From an uncultured Candidatus Saccharibacteria bacterium (GTDB lineage: Bacteria > Patescibacteriota > Saccharimonadia > Saccharimonadales > Saccharimonadaceae), in contig CAMZAW010000004.1 of NCBI GenBank assembly GCA_947304335.1, forward strand, positions 1-33,237: DNA of 33,237 nucleotides. Reading direction: 5' to 3'. Every line of letters begins with the position of its first letter. The stretch's first letter is position 1. Under the pieces are notes generated by a model. It was not told the origin of the DNA. It did not search any database and worked only from the letters and a program-made list of their open reading frames with translations. The position numbers and the translations under genes were made by a program. Below are positions 1-8,085 of the stretch, piece after piece.

Positions 1-2
1 AC

Positions 3-353
3 AAAATTACCTCTGAAACTGGCGCCGAAGTTGATATCGAAGATTCTGGTCTTGTCACCGTTTCCGGCAAAGATCCAGAAGCCATCAAGAAAGCCCTCGA
101 TTGGGTCCGCTCGCTCACCGAAGAGCCAGAAGTTGGCAAAATTTACGAAGGTACCGTGGTCACCATCAAAGACTTTGGTGCATTTGTGAACATCATGCCA
201 GGCATCGACGGCATGCTTCACATTTCGCAAATTTCCGACAAGCGCCTTGCCAAGGTGACCGACGCCCTCCACGAAGGCGACAAAATCCGCGTCCGCCTCG
301 TCGCTATCGACGACAAAGGCCGCCTCTCGCTTACTATGCGAAACCTAGACTAG
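3..353 (+). CDS. pnp: Polynucleotide phosphorylase, C-terminal KH/S1 portion (5' truncated by window edge)
   Basis: In-frame translation KITSETGAEVDIEDSGLVTVSGKDPEAIKKALDWVRSLTEEPEVGKIYEGTVVTIKDFGAFVNIMPGIDGMLHISQIS; KH tail followed by S1 domain (GxVxxIxDFGAFV...GMLHISQIS), typical of PNPase C-terminus. Confidence 0.85.
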   Translation, partial: KITSETGAEVDIEDSGLVTVSGKDPEAIKKALDWVRSLTEEPEVGKIYEGTVVTIKDFGAFVNIMPGIDGMLHISQISDKRLAKVTDALHEGDKIRVRLVAIDDKGRLSLTMRNLD

Positions 354-356
354 ATT

Positions 357-2156
357 ATGAATACAGATAAAATCCGCAACTTTTGCATCATCGCGCATAT
401 CGACCACGGCAAATCGACCTTGGCCGATCGCATGATGGAGCTCACGGATACGGTAGAAAAGCGCGAAATGAAGGCGCAGCTGCTGGATTCGATGGAGCTG
501 GAGCGCGAAAAGGGTATCACGATTAAGTTGACGCCGGTGACGATGCAGTGGAAGGGGTATACCTTAAATCTGATTGACACCCCGGGCCACGTGGATTTTA
601 GCTACGAAGTGTCGCGTTCGCTCCAGGCCGTCGAGACGGCGGTGCTGGTGGTGGACGCCACTCAGGGTATTCAGGCCCAAACCTTGTCGAATGTTTACTT
701 GGCGCTCGAGCAAGATCTTGAGATTTTGCCAGTGATTAACAAAATTGACCTGCCGGCGGCAGACGTTGAAAAAGTCTCCGCCGAAATCGTCAATTTGCTC
801 GGCTGCAAAAAGGAAGATATTATCGGTGTTTCCGCTAAAACCGGCCTTAATGTTGAGCAGGTTCTCGATGCGATTATCGAACGCGGCCCGGCGCCACGCG
901 TGGTCGAACAAACCACTAGCGCTGCCGTCGAAACCCCAACTCGCGCTTTGATTTTTGATTCTTACTTCGATGATTACCGCGGCGTGGTGCTGTATGTCCG
1001 CACCTTCAATGGCCGCATTCCAAAAAACTCCGAGATTCGTATGATGGCCGCCGGCACCAACGGTTTGGCGCTTGAGGTCGGTATTTTGACACCAAAAATG
1101 TCACCAAAAGACGCACTCGAAGAGGGAAATATTGGCTACATCGTGACCAATCTCAAAACCACGCGCGAGGCAAAAGTCGGTGACACCGTGACTTTGGTAA
1201 AAAACCCAGCTTCGACTCCGCTCCCAGGCTACAAACACGTTTTGCCATTTGTTTATGCCGGCTTTTTCCCAGTTTCAAATGACCAATACAAAGATTTGAA
1301 AGAAGCCCTCGAAAAGCTTGCTCTTTCGGATTCTGCTTTGGTATTTGAGCCAGAAAATTCGCCGGTCCTTGGTTTTGGCCTTCGCATCGGCTTCCTCGGT
1401 CTTCTTCACATGGACATCATCAAGGAGCGTTTGGAGCGCGAATTTAATCTTGATCTTATTATCACCAACCCATCCACAAACTATGAAGTGACTTTGCAAA
1501 ACGGCGAGGAGCTCGAAATTAAATCCGCCGCCGATTTGCCAGATATTTCCGTGGTCAAGGAAATCCGCGAGCCTTGGGTGAAGGGTGAAATCATCGTGCC
1601 AAGCAGCATGATCGGAAACGTGTTGAATTTGATTAACGAAAAACGCGGCCATCAAACCAATTTGAGTTACATTGAAGACCGCGCCGTGATCGACTTTGAG
1701 GCGCCGATGGCGAACCTCCTTACCGATTTTTACGACCAATTAAAGTCCGCCACCTCTGGCTATGCCAGCTTTAACTACGAGCTCTACGGTTACCGCGCCG
1801 AAGACCTGGTTCGCGTGGATTTTCTCGTGGCGGGTAGCAAAATGGACGCGCTCTCCGTAATGTGCCACCGCAGCGAAGCGGACGCCATCGGGCGCGACGT
1901 CACTAAAAAGCTCAAAGAAGTCATTCCGCGTCAAAACTTCGAGGTGGCACTGCAGGCCGCCATCGGCGCCCGCATCATCTCCCGCGAAACTATCGGCGCC
2001 TACCGTAAAGATGTGACCGTTAAAATTCACACCGGCGACCGCGACCGCAAAGCCAAGTTGCTCGAAAAACAGAAGCGCGGCAAAGCCCGCATGAAACGCT
2101 TCGGCAAAATCGACATCCCGTCCGAAGCCTTTACAGTAATGCTCAAAAGAAATTAA
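357..2156 (+). CDS. lepA: Elongation factor 4 (LepA) GTPase
   Basis: 599 aa; NFCIIAHIDHGKSTLADRMM, DTPGHVDFSYEVSRSL, NKIDLPAADVE, C-terminal KHTGDRDRKAKLLEKQKRGKARMKRFGKIDIPSEAF-like LepA signature. Confidence 0.97.
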   Translation: MNTDKIRNFCIIAHIDHGKSTLADRMMELTDTVEKREMKAQLLDSMELEREKGITIKLTPVTMQWKGYTLNLIDTPGHVDFSYEVSRSLQAVETAVLVVDATQGIQAQTLSNVYLALEQDLEILPVINKIDLPAADVEKVSAEIVNLLGCKKEDIIGVSAKTGLNVEQVLDAIIERGPAPRVVEQTTSAAVETPTRALIFDSYFDDYRGVVLYVRTFNGRIPKNSEIRMMAAGTNGLALEVGILTPKMSPKDALEEGNIGYIVTNLKTTREAKVGDTVTLVKNPASTPLPGYKHVLPFVYAGFFPVSNDQYKDLKEALEKLALSDSALVFEPENSPVLGFGLRIGFLGLLHMDIIKERLEREFNLDLIITNPSTNYEVTLQNGEELEIKSAADLPDISVVKEIREPWVKGEIIVPSSMIGNVLNLINEKRGHQTNLSYIEDRAVIDFEAPMANLLTDFYDQLKSATSGYASFNYELYGYRAEDLVRVDFLVAGSKMDALSVMCHRSEADAIGRDVTKKLKEVIPRQNFEVALQAAIGARIISRETIGAYRKDVTVKIHTGDRDRKAKLLEKQKRGKARMKRFGKIDIPSEAFTVMLKRN

Positions 2157-2160
2157 AAAT

Positions 2161-2184
2161 GGCTCCCGAAGGAGCCGTTTTTAT
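2161..2184. terminator. Bidirectional intrinsic terminator between convergent lepA and the minus-strand gene
   Basis: GGCTCC-CGAA-GGAGCC followed by GTTTTTATT; preceded by ATTAAAAAT, giving a T-tract on the minus strand. Confidence 0.85.
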
Positions 2185-2525
2185 TCTGCAGGAATCCCCA
2201 GAGTTTCGTCCGTTAGTGCCTTGGCATCAAACGGTTTTTCGTATTTATTTAGCTGCTCAATTTCTTTCAGTAAATTCTCGAGATATTCATCAATCGTCTC
2301 GCCTGTGATGTTGCCCGAATCCGAAAACTCAAAATCGGTTTTTTCAATCTTGCTGTCATCCTCGATTTCTTCTTCGTCCGGCAAAAAGCCCGGGCGCGAG
2401 CGGTCTAGGTATACATCGCCAGAATGGTGATAAATCGTGAGAGAAACAGAGGTGAGCACCACTGAAATTGCGATCGTAAACCCGCCCAAAATCAAGATGT
2501 TGCGGCTGCCTTTTGTCATGCTCAT
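2181..2525 (-). CDS. Hypothetical single-TM protein with acidic ectodomain
   Basis: 114 aa, N-terminal hydrophobic helix (ILILGGFTIAISVVLTSVSLTIY); 4-nt ATGA overlap with upstream gene. Confidence 0.6.
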   Translation of the reverse strand: MSMTKGSRNILILGGFTIAISVVLTSVSLTIYHHSGDVYLDRSRPGFLPDEEEIEDDSKIEKTDFEFSDSGNITGETIDEYLENLLKEIEQLNKYEKPFDAKALTDETLGIPAE

Positions 2526-3040
2526 AGGCGCCCCCTCAGCTGGCGTACCAGCTCGATGTGTTTACTCGTGAGTTCAGAAACCTTGTTGATATCAAACACC
2601 ATGGTTTGGCGCTTTTCGCGCACCGTCACGAGTTGATTATAAAAATCCTGCGCGTTGCCGCAGTCGGCATTAATCAACTCCTCGAGCGACTTTTGGTATT
2701 CAATAAAATCGTCCTTAAAATTGGTTTGCGCCGTGGCAAAAGATACCTGGTTGCTCATCAACTCCTGCGCCAGTTCGTCGCTGATGTTGTTGCGGGTTAG
2801 CCGCACATTGAGAGGAGTAATATATTTACTGATAATTTTTTCGTAGTAACCACCGATATAGACGCGAGCGCGCGAGTCGTTATGTTGCACATTTTTAAGC
2901 TGAGTCTTTATCTGCTCGCAGTTATCAATAATGTAGTTTGCGCCGTTTTCGCTGAGAGCCCCAGCCACACATGAACAGAGAAGAATTTGACAAAAAAGCA
3001 TAAGTGTGATACAATAAAAAGATAGGGCTTTTTTCTTCAT
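2522..3040 (-). CDS. Hypothetical secreted/lipoprotein-like protein
   Basis: 172 aa; signal sequence MKKKALSFYCITLMLFCQILLCSCVAG; TGTTATAAT-N6-ATG promoter just upstream (minus strand). Confidence 0.65.
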   Translation of the reverse strand: MKKKALSFYCITLMLFCQILLCSCVAGALSENGANYIIDNCEQIKTQLKNVQHNDSRARVYIGGYYEKIISKYITPLNVRLTRNNISDELAQELMSNQVSFATAQTNFKDDFIEYQKSLEELINADCGNAQDFYNQLVTVREKRQTMVFDINKVSELTSKHIELVRQLRGRL

Positions 3041-3047
3041 AAATCTA

Positions 3048-4265
3048 TTATAACAAATTAAAAATTTTTCTAAACCATGCGTCGGCAGGGCCGGCGGTAA
3101 GCAGTAGAACCAGGTAACCCGAAGCCTGGTATTTTTTGAGTTTTTCAGCTAAATCATCGCTAGCCTCGGCTGGCTCGGCGATTTCGGCATTTTTAAGTCC
3201 AGAAATTAGTTTCTCTGGCGTCAAGACCTCGAGAGCAGGATTCTCGCGCGTGAGATAAGTCGGCAGCCAAAACAGCTTGTCGACGCCAACAAAAGCGTCT
3301 TTGTAGCCTGGCCAAACTTCGTGTTGGCGGGTGTTTTGGTGCGGCTGATAAGCCACCACCACGCCTTTCAAGCCACGGAGCGCGGCCTCCTCTTTGGCCA
3401 TCTCGATTGTGGCGGCAATTTCTTCTGGATGGTGCGCATAATCGGTGTAAGCACCATCGGCAACACGCTCAAAACGGCGGCCCACGCCAGGGAATTCGTT
3501 CAAAATTTCGGCGATTTTCGCTTCGTCAACCTCTGGCGCCATGGCAGATACCGCAGCCATCGCGAGCGTAGCGTCGGCACGGCGAGCCTCGCCAGCCAAG
3601 GTCAGACGCGGGTCGGCCGGCAAGTTTTCAATCACATTTTCGCACTGCGATTTAAATTGTTCAAACGCGGCCAAGTAATCCTCGCGGGTTGGGTAAATAT
3701 CTGGGTGATCATAGCTCACAAACGGCAACACGGCAAGCCACGGATGGAATTTCAGGAAGTTACGGTCGTACTCGTCGGCTTCGTAAATAAAGAATTTGTC
3801 GCCCGGGTGATAGGCTCCGCTAGGCGCAAAACCAAGTGTGGTGCCCACAATATAAGATACCGGCAGGCCGAGTTTTAAAGCGGCAAAAGTAATCATCGAA
3901 GTAGTGGTGGTTTTGCCGTGCGTGCCGGCCACCGCCACCATTTTAAGGCCAAGTTTTTCAATCAAATAAGCGGTCAACTCATCACGTTTGGTGACTTTGA
4001 TGCCAGCTTCTCGCGCCAACACCAGCTCCGGATGGTCGGCCGGCAAAGCCGAAGTGTGCACGAACCAGTCGATTTCATCAATGTGCGCCCGCAAAAACTC
4101 GCCGTCCTGCGCGCCGATTTTGACCTCAATATTATTAGCAGCTAATTCATCGTAAATTGCTCCGGCGGCAAGGTCCGAACCCATCACTTCGATTCCGGCG
4201 TTTTTTGCCATCAAAGCTAGCGGTCCCATCCCTGTACCAGAGATGCCTGAAATGTAGATTTTCAT
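3048..4265 (-). CDS. murC: Mur ligase family protein, UDP-N-acetylmuramate--L-alanine ligase-like (MurC/Mpl-like, short)
   Basis: 405 aa; MKIYISGISGTGMGPLALMAKNAG...GTHGKTTTTSMI...YEADEYDRNFLKFHP...; Mur ligase ATP-binding loop and central-domain motifs. Confidence 0.82.
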   Translation of the reverse strand: MKIYISGISGTGMGPLALMAKNAGIEVMGSDLAAGAIYDELAANNIEVKIGAQDGEFLRAHIDEIDWFVHTSALPADHPELVLAREAGIKVTKRDELTAYLIEKLGLKMVAVAGTHGKTTTTSMITFAALKLGLPVSYIVGTTLGFAPSGAYHPGDKFFIYEADEYDRNFLKFHPWLAVLPFVSYDHPDIYPTREDYLAAFEQFKSQCENVIENLPADPRLTLAGEARRADATLAMAAVSAMAPEVDEAKIAEILNEFPGVGRRFERVADGAYTDYAHHPEEIAATIEMAKEEAALRGLKGVVVAYQPHQNTRQHEVWPGYKDAFVGVDKLFWLPTYLTRENPALEVLTPEKLISGLKNAEIAEPAEASDDLAEKLKKYQASGYLVLLLTAGPADAWFRKIFNLL

Positions 4266-4267
4266 GC

Positions 4268-4277
4268 TATAATTTTA
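4268..4277. promoter_or_regulatory. Overlapping divergent -10 elements for tsaE (+, TATAAT 4268-4273) and murC-like (-, TAAAAT 4272-4277)
   Basis: Intergenic region is only 14 bp (4266-4279); each -10 lies exactly 6 nt before its ATG; + box is extended (TGCTATAAT). Confidence 0.65.
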
Positions 4278-4279
4278 CC

Positions 4280-4681
4280 ATGAAAATCTCATCTGAAGAG
4301 GAAATGATTAACTGCGGCCGCGAGTTCGCCAAAACCGTCAAAGCCCCGCAAGTAATCGAATTGATTGGCGACGTCGGCGCCGGCAAAACTACTTTTGTGC
4401 GCGGTTTGGCCGAAGGCCTCGGCATCAAAACGCCAGTCACCAGTCCGAGTTTCACGATTTCTAAAGAATACGCATATGACGGCGGCCGCCTCGTGCACTA
4501 TGATTTTTACCGCTTGCCAGACCCAGGCCTGATGGCCGAAGATTTAGACGAGGCCATTAGCGACCCGCACGCCATCGTACTCGTTGAGTGGGCCAATTCC
4601 GTCGAAAACATTTTGCCTGCCAACACGAAAAGAATCGAAATCAAATATAATGACGACGGCACCCGCGAGGTTACCCTATGA
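4280..4681 (+). CDS. tsaE: tRNA threonylcarbamoyladenosine biosynthesis ATPase TsaE
   Basis: Start set to ATG 4280 (MKISSEEEMINCGREFAKTVKAPQVIELIGDVGAGKTTFVRGLAEGLGIKTPVTSPSFTISKEY...VHYDFYRL); Walker A GDVGAGKTT and TSPSFT motifs. Confidence 0.93.
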   Translation: MKISSEEEMINCGREFAKTVKAPQVIELIGDVGAGKTTFVRGLAEGLGIKTPVTSPSFTISKEYAYDGGRLVHYDFYRLPDPGLMAEDLDEAISDPHAIVLVEWANSVENILPANTKRIEIKYNDDGTREVTL

Positions 4682-5010
4682 AAATGTATCTAGATACTTC
4701 AACCCCAGTCACGATTTTAAAACTCGATGACAAAACCTACGAATGGGAATCCGGCCGCGATTTGGCCGAGCAGTTGCATGGCTTCATCCGCGACAAGCTC
4801 GCTGAAAACGGCGCCACTTGGCAAGACCTCACCGAAATAACCTTTATGTCTGGCCCCGGCTCCTTTACCGGCCTTCGCATCGGCGCCGCCGTGGTCAATA
4901 CACTCGCGTCCGAGCTCAACATTCCGCTAAAAAACCATCACGGCGAGCAAGTCAAAATCATTTTGCCAGACTACGGCCGCCCGGCTAACATCACCACCCC
5001 GAAAAAATAG
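4678..5010 (+). CDS. tsaB: TsaB-like protein, N-terminal half only (110 aa)
   Basis: MKMYLDTSTPVTILKL...ITFMSGPGSFTGLRIGAAVVNTLASEL, the TsaB signature GPGSFTGLRIG; overlaps tsaE by ATGA; lacks the usual C-terminal half. Confidence 0.75.
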   Translation: MKMYLDTSTPVTILKLDDKTYEWESGRDLAEQLHGFIRDKLAENGATWQDLTEITFMSGPGSFTGLRIGAAVVNTLASELNIPLKNHHGEQVKIILPDYGRPANITTPKK

Positions 5011-5048
5011 CATAGGTGTTATAATAATTACAGTAAAAGGAGTGAAAA

Positions 5049-5441
5049 GTGGAAAAAGTTGAAGAAAAAACTGCAGAAGAGAAAAAATCCAAAAAAGGTT
5101 TGATTGCCATAATTATTGCTGCCGCAGTTGTTGTGATTGGTGTTGTTATCGCCCTCATCTTGATTCTTGGCGGCAACAAAGGCAGACTCATCGGCAAATG
5201 GAAAACCGAATCCGGCAGTTGGTATTACAATTTCGTCACCGATACCAAAGGCGGCTACGGCACCGATGCCTACGACATTGCAGATCAGCCATTCACCTAC
5301 AAAGACAACGGCGATTCATTCGACATCAAATATGACACCGCCACCTCTGGCATGACTCTCAAATATCGCATCGAAGACGGCGGCAAAAAACTTATTGTGG
5401 TCGATAGTTTCGGTCACGACACCGTTTATATTCGCCAATAA
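5049..5441 (+). CDS. Single-TM protein with small beta-rich extracellular domain (DUF5640/lipocalin-like appearance)
   Basis: GTG start with AAAGGAG SD; TM IAIIIAAAVVVIGVVIALILILGG followed by GKWKTESGSWYYNF...; extended -10 TGTTATAAT upstream. Confidence 0.7.
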   Translation: MEKVEEKTAEEKKSKKGLIAIIIAAAVVVIGVVIALILILGGNKGRLIGKWKTESGSWYYNFVTDTKGGYGTDAYDIADQPFTYKDNGDSFDIKYDTATSGMTLKYRIEDGGKKLIVVDSFGHDTVYIRQ

Positions 5442-5454
5442 TTAAAAAGCCCAG

Positions 5455-5484
5455 TGCAACCCCGTAAAGGGGTTGCATTTTTTT
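5455..5484 (+). terminator. Intrinsic terminator
   Basis: TGCAACCCC-GTAAA-GGGGTTGCA followed by TTTTTTT. Confidence 0.88.
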
Positions 5485-5507
5485 GCAATAAAGATAAAAA
5501 TAGAGGT

Positions 5508-6851
5508 ATGAAAAAGACTACCAATTTTGTCTGTCAACAATGTGGCGCCACTTATGCCAAGTGGGTCGGCCAATGCTCTAACTGTCAGGCTTGGAATTCT
5601 TTGGTGGAGCAGGTAATCGAGCCCGAGGCCAAAGCTGCCATCAGTAAGGGCCAGGTTTCCGGCAAAAAACTCGATTTCGTAAAGCTAAATTCTGTTACTC
5701 CGTCCGACGCCAAAGAGCGCTTAAAAACCAATTTTAAAGATTTAAATACCGTGCTTGGCGGAGGTTTTTTGCAGGGCTCCGTGAATTTGCTTGCTGGTCA
5801 GCCGGGCATTGGCAAATCCACGCTTCTCATGCAAATTTGTGCCGAAATCGCCAAAAATAAAAAAGTTCTTTATGTTTCAGGCGAGGAATCGGCCGGCCAA
5901 ATCAAACTGCGTGCCGAGCGCCTGGGCGCTAGCTCCGATAATCTCAATTTTGCGAGCAGCACCAGTGGTAATGATATTGCCAAAACTATCGAGTCCGGCG
6001 AATTCGATTTTGTAATCGTCGATTCCATCCAGACCCTCACCATGAACGAAATTTCTTCCGCGCCGGGCACCGTTTCGCAGGTCACCAACTGCGGCAATTT
6101 GCTGATTCGCGCCGCCAAACTCACCGATACTGCCGTGGTGATTGTGGGCCACGTCACCAAGGAGGGCACATTGGCCGGGCCAAAAACTCTCGAGCATCTA
6201 GTGGATGTAGTTTTGAATTTTGAAGGCGATCGCTACGGCGGCTTCAAGACCGTGCGCGCCGTCAAAAACCGTTTCGGCGGCACCAATGAAGTCGCGATTT
6301 TTGAAATGAATGAAAAAGGCTTGAAAGAAGTCGAAAACCCTTCCGCCGCGCTCCTCGCTGAGCGCCAGAACACCGACGGCTCGATTATTCTCGCCACTAT
6401 GGAGGGGAATCGTCCAATTTTGGTCGAGATTCAAGCTCTTGCTACACCAAGCAATTTCGGCTATCCAAAACGCACCGCGTCTGGCTTCGATTTAAACCGT
6501 CTAAATCTTTTAATCGCCGTGATCGAACGTCGCACCAAGCTCAAACTCAGCGACAAAGACATCTTTATCAACGTCGTTGGTGGCCTCAAAATCAACGATT
6601 CCGCCGCCGACCTCGCCGTCTGTCTTGCCATCGCGAGCGCCGTGGCCGGCCGTAAACTAGACGATAATTATGTGGTATTTGGTGAAGTTGGCCTCGGTGG
6701 CGAAATCCGCTCCGCCTTCCGCGCCGACCAGCGCATCGCCGAAGCCAAAAAACTCGGTTTCACTCACGCCATCGCTCCAAGCAAAGCCAAAGATTCCTTC
6801 GTAATTCCAGTCAAAGACCTCCGCGAAACTTTAATCAAATACGTCAAATGA
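5508..6851 (+). CDS. radA: DNA repair protein RadA
   Basis: Start set to ATG 5508 (MKKTTNFVCQQCGATYAKWVGQCSNCQAWNS); C4 zinc finger, AGQPGIGKSTLLMQ, KNRFGGTNEVAIFEM (RadA KNRFG motif), Lon-like C-terminal domain. Confidence 0.96.
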   Translation: MKKTTNFVCQQCGATYAKWVGQCSNCQAWNSLVEQVIEPEAKAAISKGQVSGKKLDFVKLNSVTPSDAKERLKTNFKDLNTVLGGGFLQGSVNLLAGQPGIGKSTLLMQICAEIAKNKKVLYVSGEESAGQIKLRAERLGASSDNLNFASSTSGNDIAKTIESGEFDFVIVDSIQTLTMNEISSAPGTVSQVTNCGNLLIRAAKLTDTAVVIVGHVTKEGTLAGPKTLEHLVDVVLNFEGDRYGGFKTVRAVKNRFGGTNEVAIFEMNEKGLKEVENPSAALLAERQNTDGSIILATMEGNRPILVEIQALATPSNFGYPKRTASGFDLNRLNLLIAVIERRTKLKLSDKDIFINVVGGLKINDSAADLAVCLAIASAVAGRKLDDNYVVFGEVGLGGEIRSAFRADQRIAEAKKLGFTHAIAPSKAKDSFVIPVKDLRETLIKYVK

Positions 6852-7321
6852 AAATTCTCGGCATCGACCCAGGCATCGGCATCTGCGGTTTTGGCCTCGT
6901 TGAAAACGACCAAGCCCTAGATTTTGGTGTCGTCACTACCGTAATTGGCGCACCACTCCCAGCCCGCCTCAAAGAACTCTACGAAGGCCTTACCGAAATC
7001 GTTGAAACGTCCAAACCGGATGTGATTTCTGTCGAGAAACTCTTTTTCAGTAAAAACATCACCACCGGCATCTCCGTGGCCGAAGCCCGCGGCATTGTTT
7101 TGCTCGTGGCTGAGCAACACAACGTGCCAGTTTTCGAATATACGCCAAACGAAATTAAAAAGACTTTAACGGGATATGGCTCCGCTAAAAAAGGCCAAGT
7201 CCAAGACATGGTCAAGCTCCACTTAAATCTCGACACCCGTCCAAAGCCAGACGATGCTGCCGACGCTCTCGCCGCCGCTATCACTCATTCCTTAATGGAA
7301 CGTGTAAATCTTGCAAAATAA
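6848..7321 (+). CDS. ruvC: Crossover junction endodeoxyribonuclease RuvC
   Basis: MKILGIDPGIGICGFGLVE...VEKLFFSKN...KPDDAADALAAAITH; ATGA overlap with radA. Confidence 0.95.
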   Translation: MKILGIDPGIGICGFGLVENDQALDFGVVTTVIGAPLPARLKELYEGLTEIVETSKPDVISVEKLFFSKNITTGISVAEARGIVLLVAEQHNVPVFEYTPNEIKKTLTGYGSAKKGQVQDMVKLHLNLDTRPKPDDAADALAAAITHSLMERVNLAK

Positions 7322-7375
7322 TAACAGGCTTATGCTATAATCAAACTAATTAATTATTTTTAATGAAAGGAAAAA

Positions 7376-8074
7376 ATGTTCGCTGCATATTCATCATATA
7401 GCTCCGAAAAACTAGCAAATGCCCTTCTTGGCGCTGCTGTTGCGGATGCATTTTGGACGGCCATCATGCCAGCATTGCTCTTTAGCCTTGCTGTTTGTGC
7501 CTTCTTGGTTGTCTGTATTTGGATTGTCTTTAAGAAAGCCGGTAAAAACGGTTGGGAAGCCATCGTGCCAATCTATAACATGATTGTGATGATGGAAATC
7601 GTTGATTTGCCAACCTGGTACATCGTATTGTTCTTTATCCCAATCGCCAACATCTTCCTAGCATACAAAGTTGCCCGTGGTCTCGCCGAAAAATTCGGTT
7701 CAGACGATGGCTTCTGGATCTTGTTGTTCCTTCTCCCAATCGTAGGCTACCCAATCCTTGCCTTCGACAAAAACCGCACTTATCAAGATGACGACGATGT
7801 AGTTCCAGGTGCCGTGCCAGGCGCTGCTCCAGCCCAACCAGGCGCTCCAGTAGCTCCAGCTCAACCATACGCACCAGCTGCTCCAGTAGCCCCAGCCCAG
7901 CCAGCTGCACCAGTAGCCCCTGCTGCTCCTGTTGCACCAGCTGCTCCTGCTGCACCAGCCGCCCCTGTCGCTCCAGCAGCTCCAGTCGCTCCAGCTCAAC
8001 CAGTCCAACCAGCTGCTCCAGCCGAACCGGTTCAACCAATTAACCCAGCTGGCCCTGCTACCCCCGCTCCATAA
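7376..8074 (+). CDS. Multi-TM membrane protein (DUF5684-like) with Pro/Ala-rich C-terminal tail
   Basis: 3-4 hydrophobic helices with GKNGWEAIVPIYNMIVMMEIVDLPTWY...IPIANIFLAYKVARGLAEKFG...GYPILAFD, then ~80 aa of (A/Q)PxAPxA repeats; SD GAAAGGA; TGCTATAAT upstream. Confidence 0.8.
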   Translation: MFAAYSSYSSEKLANALLGAAVADAFWTAIMPALLFSLAVCAFLVVCIWIVFKKAGKNGWEAIVPIYNMIVMMEIVDLPTWYIVLFFIPIANIFLAYKVARGLAEKFGSDDGFWILLFLLPIVGYPILAFDKNRTYQDDDDVVPGAVPGAAPAQPGAPVAPAQPYAPAAPVAPAQPAAPVAPAAPVAPAAPAAPAAPVAPAAPVAPAQPVQPAAPAEPVQPINPAGPATPAP

Positions 8075-8085
8075 GGAGACAATGA

